This document shows, piece after piece, positions 7,033 through 13,847 of a DNA stretch of 17,562 bases. Within the stretch, counting starts at the first letter, position 1, and each line of letters begins with the position of its first letter. This DNA is from JABWCE01 sp046154525 (GTDB lineage Bacteria; Bacteroidota; Bacteroidia; NS11-12g; UBA9320), in contig JBJXDS010000188.1 in assembly GCA_046154525.1 (NCBI GenBank), positions 1 through 17,562 of the forward strand. The letters are read 5' to 3'. The position numbers and the translations under genes are program-made. The notes below the pieces were generated by a model. It searched no databases. It was not told the DNA's origin and worked only from the letters and a program-made list of their open reading frames with translations.

Positions 7033-7380
7033 TTAAACCAGCGAATTATCAGGGCTTACAAAAGCCAACCAGGGTTTAAATGTTTTGGCTTCTTCAAAAT
7101 CCATGTGGGCAAAAGCTATTACAATTATTATATCGCCTACCTGGGCTTTGCGGGCAGCAGCACCATTAAGGCAAACTATTTTACTACCGCGATTTCCTTT
7201 TATAATGTAGGTTTCCAATCGCTCGCCATTGTTGTTATTTACCACCAGCACTTTTTCCCCTTCTATGAGGTTAGCGGCATCCATCAGGTCTTCATCAAGT
7301 GTCAAACTTCCAACATAATGCAATTCGGTTTGCGTAACTTTTACATTATGAATTTTTGATTTTAATATTTCTATCTGCAT
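7033..7380 (-). CDS. panD: Aspartate 1-decarboxylase (pyruvoyl enzyme proenzyme)
   Basis: PanD decarboxylates L-aspartate to beta-alanine for pantothenate and CoA synthesis. The proenzyme cuts itself between Gly24 and Ser25 (YVGSLT), and Ser25 becomes the pyruvoyl cofactor. Positions known from E. coli PanD are all kept: Lys9, His11, Arg54, Tyr58 and Asn72 in the NGAAAR motif. The 115-residue length is normal, and the ATG at 7380 puts the cleavage Ser exactly at residue 25. Downstream it leads directly into the LPG-synthase-like gene. The usual partner panC is not adjacent; its place is taken by a 138-bp intergenic region holding a G/C-tract repeat. A promoter with a TACCTTTG box lies right in front of the start. 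Confidence 0.97.
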   Translation of the reverse strand: MQIEILKSKIHNVKVTQTELHYVGSLTLDEDLMDAANLIEGEKVLVVNNNNGERLETYIIKGNRGSKIVCLNGAAARKAQVGDIIIVIAFAHMDFEEAKTFKPWLAFVSPDNSLV

Positions 7381-7392
7381 CGTTTAAGGCCG

Positions 7393-7424
7393 CAAAGGTA
7401 ATTGAAAGCCCCCTAACCCCCAAA
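7393..7424 (-). promoter_or_regulatory. Promoter of the panD - membrane protein - rfaE2 unit
   Basis: On the minus strand, TTTG (7421-7424) is followed by a 20-base spacer and TACCTTTG (7393-7400), a full match to the Bacteroidota sigma-70 pattern (TTTG ... TAnnTTTG). Transcription would start around 7386-7388, giving a leader of only about 6-8 bases before the panD ATG. The -33 element and most of the spacer lie inside the G/C-tract repeat. Confidence 0.7.
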
Positions 7425-7444
7425 AGGGGAATTGGGGTTGGTAA
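7405..7444. repeat. G/C-tract intergenic repeat, copy 2
   Basis: Two C-tracts (7409-7413 and 7417-7421) are followed by AAAA and two G-tracts (7426-7429 and 7434-7437), so the segment can fold into an imperfect hairpin with a CCCC-AAAA-GGGG tip. Positions 7423-7444 match the first copy at 19-39 apart from the 4-nt spacer and one extra G. It lies between panD and comM and overlaps the panD promoter. Confidence 0.6.
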
Positions 7445-7518
7445 TTAAAACCGATAGCATAAACAAAATAATTGGTCAATTATAAATAAATTGGAATTAT
7501 TTAGATTAAATTTTTCCT

Positions 7519-9063
7519 CTACCCCGCCCAATTCTCCCTATCCAAACTCCTGTACTGAATGGCTTCGGCCAAATGTTCTACTTTTATTTCATCGCTTTGG
7601 GCCAGGTCGGCAATGGTGCGGCTTACTTTTAATATACGGTCGTAAGCTCTGGCACTTAGGTTAAGCCGTTGCATGGCGGTTTTTAAAAGTGTTTGGCCAA
7701 TGCTGTTTATTACACATATTTCCATTACCATATTGGTTGGCATCATGGCATTGCTATAAATTCCTTCGGTTTTTTCGAATCGGCTTTGCTGAAATTCACG
7801 GGCTTTTAAAACCCGTTCACGCACAACTTTACTATTCTCGTTGCTTTGTTTGCGGCTGGCCAATTCATCAAAACTAACCGGCGTTACTTCAATATGGATA
7901 TCAATCCTATCTAACAACGGCCCTGAAATTTTACTTAAATATTTTTGAACCACGCCCGGCCCGCAAACACACTCTTTTTCGGGATGGTTGTAATATCCAC
8001 AAGGGCAAGGGTTCATACTAGCTACCAGCATAAAACTTGCAGGATATTCCACGGCAAACCTGGCTCTGGATATTGTAACTTTCCGTTCTTCTAATGGTTG
8101 ACGCATTACTTCCAAAACAGTGCGTTTAAACTCCGGTAATTCATCCAAAAACAAAACTCCGTTGTGTGCCATAGATATTTCACCGGGTTGCGGGATGCCG
8201 CCACCACCAACCAGAGCCACATCGCTTATTGTGTGATGCGGACTTCGGAACGGACGGTTTCCAACCAATGAAGCATTATCACCCAACTTTCCAGCTACCG
8301 AATGTATTTTGGTGGTTTCCAATGCTTCGTGAAGAGTCATAGGTGGAAGGATGGTTGGCAATCGCTTGGCCAACATGGTTTTTCCAGCCCCCGGTGGGCC
8401 TATCAAAATAATATTATGCCCTCCGGCTGCGGCTATTTCCATAGCACGTTTTATATTTTCCTGACCCTGCACATCCGAAAAATCAACTGCAAAAACCCCG
8501 TTTTGGTCTTCGTAATCTTTTCGGGGGTCGGCCATAGTTCGTTCAATGGTATCATTGCCATTTAAAAAACCAACCAATTGCGCTAAATTTTCAACCCCAT
8601 ACACTTCTAAATCTTTTACTATGGCAGCTTCCTTCGCATTTTGAGCCGGAAGAATTATCCCTTTAAAACCATCCTTTAAAGCCTGAATGGCAATGGGCAA
8701 TGCCCCTTTTATAGACGATACTCCTCCATCAAGCGATAGTTCGCCCATGATGGTAAAATTTTCCAGTTTGTCAGCATTTATTTGGCCGGAAGCAGCCAAA
8801 ATACCTGTGGCAATGGATAAATCATACGCCGAACCTTCTTTTCGTATATCAGCCGGTGCCATATTTACAACAACTCTCTCCCGTGGCATTTTAAACCCGT
8901 TATTTTTTACAGCTGTTTCAATGCGGAGCTGGCTTTCCTTTACTGCATTATCAGGCAATCCTACCATAAAATAATTCAACTGCCCCTGGCCAATGTTTAC
9001 TTCAATGGTTATTTTATGGGCGTTTACACCATAAACGGCACTGCCGTAGGTTTTTACCAGCAT
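7519..9063 (-). CDS. comM: YifB/ComM family Mg-chelatase-like AAA+ ATPase
   Basis: ComM-family proteins are hexameric AAA+ helicases; in transformable Gram-negatives ComM drives branch migration when incoming DNA recombines with the chromosome. Using the ATG at 9063 gives 514 residues, the usual length. An N-terminal ChlI-like domain with a Lon-protease-like fold covers about 1-165. The AAA+ core follows with Walker A GPPGAGKT (222-229), Walker B VLFLDE (303-308) and an arginine in LLDRID (383-388). A C-terminal helical domain ends the protein. Four cysteines (353, 355, 365, 367; CPCG...CVCG) could bind a metal, as in other family members. A GTG-started form from 9090 is possible but adds a non-family extension and would begin upstream of the TATTTTTG promoter box. 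No other competence gene is adjacent; a role in transformation is inferred from family. Confidence 0.93.
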   Translation of the reverse strand: MLVKTYGSAVYGVNAHKITIEVNIGQGQLNYFMVGLPDNAVKESQLRIETAVKNNGFKMPRERVVVNMAPADIRKEGSAYDLSIATGILAASGQINADKLENFTIMGELSLDGGVSSIKGALPIAIQALKDGFKGIILPAQNAKEAAIVKDLEVYGVENLAQLVGFLNGNDTIERTMADPRKDYEDQNGVFAVDFSDVQGQENIKRAMEIAAAGGHNIILIGPPGAGKTMLAKRLPTILPPMTLHEALETTKIHSVAGKLGDNASLVGNRPFRSPHHTISDVALVGGGGIPQPGEISMAHNGVLFLDELPEFKRTVLEVMRQPLEERKVTISRARFAVEYPASFMLVASMNPCPCGYYNHPEKECVCGPGVVQKYLSKISGPLLDRIDIHIEVTPVSFDELASRKQSNENSKVVRERVLKAREFQQSRFEKTEGIYSNAMMPTNMVMEICVINSIGQTLLKTAMQRLNLSARAYDRILKVSRTIADLAQSDEIKVEHLAEAIQYRSLDRENWAG

Positions 9064-9067
9064 AGGG

Positions 9068-9075
9068 CAAAAATA
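9068..9075 (-). promoter_or_regulatory. -7 promoter box of comM, implying a near-leaderless mRNA
   Basis: TATTTTTG on the minus strand matches TAnnTTTG and ends four bases before the comM ATG at 9063. With the usual distance to the start of transcription, the mRNA would begin at or within a base or two of the ATG. The nearest -33 candidate, TTTTTG around 9098, gives a 22-base spacer, slightly long. Confidence 0.5.
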
Positions 9076-9083
9076 TAAAAGTA

Positions 9084-9167
9084 TTGCCACGAAAACTCAA
9101 AAACACAAAATTCCACTAAAAGTGGTTTTGAAATTTGTAAAATTTTGTTCCTTCGTGCCTTGGCGAG
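9084..9167. repeat. Degenerate inverted repeat between comM and the DUF1697 gene
   Basis: The left end TTGCCACGAAAACTC (9084-9098) and the right end CCTTCGTGCCTTGGCGAG (9150-9167) are imperfect inverted copies with a CCACGAA / TTCGTG(G) theme. Near the middle sits a small perfect hairpin CCACT-AAA-AGTGG (9113-9125). The layout resembles an eroded extragenic inverted-repeat element. Its right end also supplies the CTTG used as the possible -33 element of the DUF1697 gene. Confidence 0.4.
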
Positions 9168-9188
9168 TTAAACAAAACCCTAATTTTG
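9159..9188 (+). promoter_or_regulatory. Promoter of the DUF1697 gene
   Basis: CTTG (9159-9162), an 18-base spacer and TAATTTTG (9181-9188) fit the Bacteroidota promoter pattern, with one mismatch in the -33 box. The predicted transcript would start near 9193-9195, about ten bases before the ATG at 9203. This supports 9203 rather than the upstream GTG at 9122 as the start. Confidence 0.55.
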
Positions 9189-9202
9189 AAGCGAAAAAAA
9201 TA

Positions 9203-9748
9203 ATGCAAAAATATATAGCCATACTGAGGGGAATAAATGTTAGCGGACAAAAGCTAATAAAAATGGCTGAACTTAAAATCCATTTGGAAGAATTGGAGTT
9301 TAAAAATGTAAGTTCTTATATACAAAGTGGTAATATTTTATTTGAATCAAAAAATCAAAATCAAAAAGTGTTGGCCACTGAAATTGAAAATAAAATAAGA
9401 GAAAAATACGGTTGGGATGTTCCGGTAATTGTGAAAAACAGCGATGAATTAAAAACTATATCAGAACGTAACCCGTTTTTAATCAACCGAAATGAGGATT
9501 TTAAAAAGCTTTACGTTATTTTTTTGGATGATGAACCTGAAATGGAATTAATAGAAAATTTTAAAAAAACGGATTACCTGCCAGATGAATTTGTGCTGAG
9601 TGAAAAAACCATTTATGCTTTTTATACTAATAGCTATGGCACTACTAAATTTACCAATAATTATTTTGAAAAAAAATTAAAAACTAAGGCCACCACCCGC
9701 AACTGGAATACAGTTTTAAAATTGTTGGAACTTTCAACAATTACTTAA
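9203..9748 (+). CDS. DUF1697 family protein
   Basis: A 181-residue cytosolic protein of the DUF1697 family, whose biochemical role is unknown. The N-terminus YIAILRGINVSGQKLIKMAELK (4-25 in two halves) and the following SSYIQSGNILFES (37-49) are the family hallmarks; length is typical. The ATG at 9203 places the conserved segment at residue 4, whereas the GTG at 9122 would add 27 unrelated residues and begin upstream of the promoter. Its last 8 bases overlap the end of the convergent response-regulator gene. There is no operon partner. Family call is confident, function is not. Confidence 0.88.
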   Translation: MQKYIAILRGINVSGQKLIKMAELKIHLEELEFKNVSSYIQSGNILFESKNQNQKVLATEIENKIREKYGWDVPVIVKNSDELKTISERNPFLINRNEDFKKLYVIFLDDEPEMELIENFKKTDYLPDEFVLSEKTIYAFYTNSYGTTKFTNNYFEKKLKTKATTRNWNTVLKLLELSTIT

Positions 9749-10142
9749 ATTCTGCCATAACCCCGTTAATCATTTCACTTGAGAACGGCTTTATCAAATA
9801 TAAGAAAACATTGGGGTCAGCTTCGGCTTTTTTTCTGTCTCTGGAATCAACCGATGAAGAAAGGATGCAGATATGAATATTTTTTTTAATTGCCGTGTCA
9901 AGTTTATCAAAATAATCTAAAAACTCCCAGCCATTCATAGTAGGCATATTTATATCTAAAAATATTATCGTTGGTTGCTGCTCACCTGTTTTTTTAAAAT
10001 TGGTTACTATATATTCCAGGCCTTTTTCTGCTTCCGTAAATGTTTCTACATCTGTAATATTCAAAGTCCGTCTTATAATAAGGCGGCATAATGAGTTATT
10101 AAAACCATCATCATCAATTGCTATAAATCTTTTTGGCTTCAT
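9741..10142 (-). CDS. Single-domain (REC-only) response regulator
   Basis: A 133-residue CheY-like receiver with no output domain. The phosphorylation site is Asp63 in FLDINMPTMNG (61-71), the acidic pocket is Asp10/Asp11 (IDDD), the switch Ser is around 95-96 (CILSSS), and Lys118 sits in the IKPF motif. The DxNMPxMNGWEF signature is typical of the REC-only regulators paired with PAS kinases in Bacteroidota. The gene starts 43 bases after the multi-PAS kinase gene on the same strand, so that kinase is the probable phosphodonor. Without an output domain it most likely acts by protein-protein contact or as a phosphorelay intermediate; the partner is not in the window. The 3' end overlaps the convergent DUF1697 gene by 8 bases. 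Confidence 0.93.
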   Translation of the reverse strand: MKPKRFIAIDDDGFNNSLCRLIIRRTLNITDVETFTEAEKGLEYIVTNFKKTGEQQPTIIFLDINMPTMNGWEFLDYFDKLDTAIKKNIHICILSSSVDSRDRKKAEADPNVFLYLIKPFSSEMINGVMAEFK

Positions 10143-10185
10143 TTTATGTATTGTTGTTCAGTCTGCCCCATTATCTGATTTCATT

Positions 10186-12420
10186 TCAATTTTCAAATTC
10201 AATAATAAATTCGGTTCCTTCGTTCACTTTACTTGTCAATCCTATTTTGCCGCCAAGTGTTTCTACCTGTGTTTTTACCATGTATAATCCCATGCCTCTG
10301 CCTTCCACAAACGTATGAAACCTTTTGTATAAACCAAATACCTGATCCCCTTTTTTCTCTAGGTCTATACCCATTCCATTGTCTTTAAAAGACAGTTGAA
10401 GTTTATTCTTTTTTAAGCTACTTTTTATTTCTATAACCGACTGTATACCTGTTCTTCTATACTTTACACTGTTTGAAATAAGATTATAAAAAATGCTATT
10501 TAAATAACTTTTTAGGGTAAGCATTTCTTCAACTTCTGAAAAATCTGTCAATATTTTTACCTTCTCATTTTTTATCCATTCTCCAATGGTTGCTTCCACG
10601 TCTTTTACAATATCTTTAAATTTAACCATTTTCTTACTTTCCCTCATATCCCTTTTTACTTGCAATATTTGGTTAAGGTCGGTTATTACTTCCTCTAATT
10701 TATGAGCTGATGAAACCAATCCACCCATCATCATATCCTTTTCTTCCTCACTTAATCCACCTTCCTGCAGTAATTTGGACACTCCAATAATATTAGCAAC
10801 CGGCGACCTTAAATTATGAGAAACTATATAAGTAAATTGTTCCTGAGCTTTATTGCGCTGCAATAAATCCTGTGTAATTTTTTTGCGTTGCAGTTCATAC
10901 ATTTTCCGTTCGGTTACATCGGTTAATGCCATTACCAAACCAAACACTTTTTTTTCAAAATTATACAATGGATAAAACTGCATAAAATACCACCGGTTAC
11001 TTCCGTCGTTTTGCGGATAACTAAGTACATGATTTAACGAATTCCCAGCTAATGCATCCGTCATTTTGCGCTTCATAAAAGCCTTCCTTTCAACAGGGAA
11101 ATAATCAATAGCATTAGCTCCGTCTACTAAAGTTCTTTTAAGGTCTTCTTCCGAAAATTTTTGAGCCGGTTTATTAAATGAAAGCATATTTAGGTTTGGA
11201 TCCATTAAAATATATCCGGTTTCGGTATTGTCAAATATGGTATGAAGATTGGCTTCTGATTTTTCAAGTTTAGCTTGAGTATTTTTTCTTTCGGTTACAT
11301 CCTGATAATTAGCGATAAAGGCATTAACATTTGGATCATGCAAAAGGTTAGACACAATTCCCTCTAGCCAAATGTAATGCCCATCATTATGTAAAAATCT
11401 AAATTCACCTTTTACTTTACCTCCTGGATTTTTTAATAGGTTGATATATAATTTATAAAATTCTTTAGCTTCATCCGGATGTATAAATTGAAAAATAGTG
11501 GTGGCTGAGTCTTCATCAGGGATATAGCCCATTATTTTATTAACTGCAGGACTTTGATAAATAAATTTTCCATCCGCATTAAATAGAATGATGGCAGAAG
11601 CACTATGTTTTATAAGGTTTTTGAAGTAGTTATCTTTAAATATCAAGGCTTCCTCGGCTTTTTTACGCTCAGTAATGTCGACCATAATACCTCTTAGATA
11701 TGTAGGTTTATCATTTTCTACAATTACGGTAACAATATCCTGCAACCATACAATACTGCCGTCGGCAGCTATCATGCGGTATTCAAATTCATGGTTTAAT
11801 TTTTGTTTGACACAGTTTATACAATAATCAAAAGTCCACTCTTTATCTTCATTATGTACATGTTTACTCCAAAAATCAGGGTCTTCAATCCATTCTTCTA
11901 CCGGATATCCAAGAATTTCCTCAGCCTGTTTGCTAACAAATGAAAACTGAATAGTTTCAGCATCAGCCTCCCACACAATTCCCTTCACTGTATTAACCAA
12001 AGTAACAAATTTTTCTTTAGATTCAATTAATTCAGATTCTGCAGTATTGCGATTGGTTACATCATAGTAATTTGAAACTATTGCATTTACTCCATCTACA
12101 TGCAGCATATTGGTAATAGATCCTTCAAAAGATAAATAAATGCCTGATTTGGCCTTTATTTTAAGAGCCATATGGATAGGCTTATCGGGGTTTTTTAGCG
12201 ATTCTTTAAAAACATCCAGAACTTTATCCTTATCATCAGGATGTATAAGTTCTAAGTTAATGGAAGGGTTTTCACTAGAGGTATACCCAAGTATTCTTTC
12301 ATTAGCAGGACTTCTGTAAATTACAGAACAATCCTTATTAAACATCGTTAAAATTTCATTGCCATTTTCAATCAACGCCTTATAGAACTTGTCATCTTTT
12401 ATTTGACTTTTATCCCCCAT
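10186..12420 (-). CDS. Cytosolic multi-PAS sensor histidine kinase
   Basis: A 744-residue sensor kinase with no signal peptide or membrane segment, so it probably senses an intracellular signal. Four PAS/PAC units cover about 10-125, 135-255, 262-380 and 386-507; three end in a DVTERK or DITERK PAC signature and the first in DVTNRN. PAS1 and PAS3 are clearly related to each other (IHPD, KNP, DGVNA/DPNVNA, NYYDVT/NYQDVT). The dimerisation domain has phospho-acceptor His535 in VSHNLRSPVANI, the HNLRSP type common in Bacteroidota. The ATPase domain shows N-box N646/N650, G1 DNGMGI (680-685) and G2 GRGMGLY (707-713). The REC-only gene follows. The ligand is unknown; no heme- or flavin-binding signature was recognised. 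The ATG at 12420 has a TACCTTTG box 46 bases upstream. Confidence 0.95.
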   Translation of the reverse strand: MGDKSQIKDDKFYKALIENGNEILTMFNKDCSVIYRSPANERILGYTSSENPSINLELIHPDDKDKVLDVFKESLKNPDKPIHMALKIKAKSGIYLSFEGSITNMLHVDGVNAIVSNYYDVTNRNTAESELIESKEKFVTLVNTVKGIVWEADAETIQFSFVSKQAEEILGYPVEEWIEDPDFWSKHVHNEDKEWTFDYCINCVKQKLNHEFEYRMIAADGSIVWLQDIVTVIVENDKPTYLRGIMVDITERKKAEEALIFKDNYFKNLIKHSASAIILFNADGKFIYQSPAVNKIMGYIPDEDSATTIFQFIHPDEAKEFYKLYINLLKNPGGKVKGEFRFLHNDGHYIWLEGIVSNLLHDPNVNAFIANYQDVTERKNTQAKLEKSEANLHTIFDNTETGYILMDPNLNMLSFNKPAQKFSEEDLKRTLVDGANAIDYFPVERKAFMKRKMTDALAGNSLNHVLSYPQNDGSNRWYFMQFYPLYNFEKKVFGLVMALTDVTERKMYELQRKKITQDLLQRNKAQEQFTYIVSHNLRSPVANIIGVSKLLQEGGLSEEEKDMMMGGLVSSAHKLEEVITDLNQILQVKRDMRESKKMVKFKDIVKDVEATIGEWIKNEKVKILTDFSEVEEMLTLKSYLNSIFYNLISNSVKYRRTGIQSVIEIKSSLKKNKLQLSFKDNGMGIDLEKKGDQVFGLYKRFHTFVEGRGMGLYMVKTQVETLGGKIGLTSKVNEGTEFIIEFEN

Positions 12421-12466
12421 TATGTTTAAATATAACCAAATTATTTGATTGCTTACAATTTAGTGG

Positions 12467-12474
12467 CAAAGGTA
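12467..12474 (-). promoter_or_regulatory. Possible -7 promoter box of the kinase-regulator unit
   Basis: TACCTTTG on the minus strand, identical to the panD -7 box, lies 46 bases before the kinase ATG. No good -33 TTTG was found at 18-21 bases, so only the -7 half is supported. It would give a leader of about 40 bases. Confidence 0.45.
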
Positions 12475-12543
12475 GAAATAATACACAATCTCCTGATAAA
12501 TAAAGTCAGGCAGTTATAAACAACTTGGCATAATAAACTTGTG

Positions 12544-13806
12544 TTAAACATTTTTTTTCACCAGGTCAAGAAATTTATCAATCTCTTCTTTTTGGTTATA
12601 AAGATGTGTGCTAATACGAATTACATTCACATTATTTTCTGGTACTGTGCGAATGGTAAAATTTTCTTTAATGGCTTGTTCCTGGAACTTTTGCATGGTC
12701 ATGTTTTTTAGCCGGAAGGCCGTTACTGCTCCTCGTGATTGTGGTTCTTCGGGAGTTACCAATTCCAAATTGCTTCCCAATTCTTTTAAACCGCTGCGAA
12801 GGTACCCTGCCAAATTTTTCACCCTGTCTTCAATAACTTGTTTCCCTATTGTTTCATGAAACTTTATGGAGGCTATAACACCTTCATACAATTCGGCACT
12901 TTGAGTACCATAACAAAATCGATGAGCTGTGGGGCTGTAGCCGGTGATAGATGGAGGGTTACTTAACATATCCCAGCCCGAGTCACTATAGGCTCCTACC
13001 ATTATGGGTTTAAGTACTTCTAATTTTTCTTTTTTAACATATAAAAACCCAGTTCCTTTGGGGCCAAGCATCCATTTATGACAGCAGGAGGAGTAAAAAT
13101 CGCAATCCATATCATGCAAATCTAAATTAAGCATACCCGGCCCGTGTGCCCCATCAAAAAAAGAAAAAATCCCCTTTGATTTAGCCAAAGCTGCTATTTG
13201 TTTGGCTGGTAACACCTGCCCAATGGTACACGGAATATGCGGCAGTGCGAATGCTTTTGTTTTTTTTGTAATTGCTGTTTCTAAATTCGATAGGGTTTCG
13301 GCCGCTGTATTTCCTAGATTTATAACTTTAATAATTATTCCATCGTGCCTGGCTCGGTTAAGCCATGGTAATGCCCCACCTACATGCTCATGGGTGGTCA
13401 TTATCACCTCATCCCCTTTTTTTAAGGGTAACCCTTGTGCTACCAAATTATTTCCTTCGGTAACATTGTGGGTAAACGATATTTCGTCGTTATTGGCACC
13501 TACAAATTTTGCTAAAGCTTCTATGGCTTCGTGATCACCTCCACCGTATATGCCCTTTGTGTTAATGTTGACGGATTTTTGATGAACCGCATCGATAACC
13601 GAGTAAGGAGATACCCCCATTGTGCCATTGTTCAAGTATGTAATTTCTTTGGTTAATGGAAATTGAGACCTAACTAGTTTCCAAAATGTTTCATCATTGG
13701 CTGCATTATCCGGAACTTGTGAAGGCAGGATATTGGCATACGATGTACCTGATACTAATGCAGGATAAGCAACTAATGCACTTTTAAAAAAATCTTTTCT
13801 ATTCAT
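12544..13806 (-). CDS. Class V PLP-dependent aminotransferase family protein, probably exported
   Basis: With the ATG at 13806 the protein has 420 residues. It belongs to the fold-type I, class V group (isopenicillin-N epimerase / cysteine desulfurase relatives). The PLP lysine is Lys244 in CCHKWMLGPKGTGF, and Asp218 in FFDGAHGPG is the residue expected to contact the cofactor pyridine. The N-terminus MNRKDFFKSALVAYPALVSG (1-20) resembles a twin-arginine-type signal with Arg-Lys in place of Arg-Arg, as in many Bacteroidota proteins beginning MNRRDFLK, suggesting export of the folded holoenzyme. Isopenicillin-N epimerase relatives often have this layout, but substrate and reaction are not determinable. 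A TTG at 13842 gives a 12-residue longer form that would bury the signal. It follows the rhodanese-thioredoxin gene by 41 bases in the same direction. Confidence 0.88.
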   Translation of the reverse strand: MNRKDFFKSALVAYPALVSGTSYANILPSQVPDNAANDETFWKLVRSQFPLTKEITYLNNGTMGVSPYSVIDAVHQKSVNINTKGIYGGGDHEAIEALAKFVGANNDEISFTHNVTEGNNLVAQGLPLKKGDEVIMTTHEHVGGALPWLNRARHDGIIIKVINLGNTAAETLSNLETAITKKTKAFALPHIPCTIGQVLPAKQIAALAKSKGIFSFFDGAHGPGMLNLDLHDMDCDFYSSCCHKWMLGPKGTGFLYVKKEKLEVLKPIMVGAYSDSGWDMLSNPPSITGYSPTAHRFCYGTQSAELYEGVIASIKFHETIGKQVIEDRVKNLAGYLRSGLKELGSNLELVTPEEPQSRGAVTAFRLKNMTMQKFQEQAIKENFTIRTVPENNVNVIRISTHLYNQKEEIDKFLDLVKKNV

Positions 13807-13847
13807 GGTTTGTTTTAAACTTCTTAAAGCCGTTGATATCAAGGTGG

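Noticed and set aside
9064..9090. GTG at 9090 as start of comM
   Set aside because: It adds nine residues not typical of the family and lies upstream of the TATTTTTG box; the ATG at 9063 directly precedes the conserved N-terminus.
9122..9202. GTG at 9122 as start of the DUF1697 protein
   Set aside because: The extra 27 residues do not resemble the family, and the promoter box at 9181-9188 lies downstream of it.
12492..12510. CCTGA...TCAGG inverted repeat as terminator of the aminotransferase unit
   Set aside because: The stem is only five base pairs with a nine-base loop and no adjacent T-tract.
13807..13842. TTG at 13842 as start of the aminotransferase
   Set aside because: A rare start codon, and the extension would place 12 residues ahead of the export signal; the ATG at 13806 begins it cleanly.
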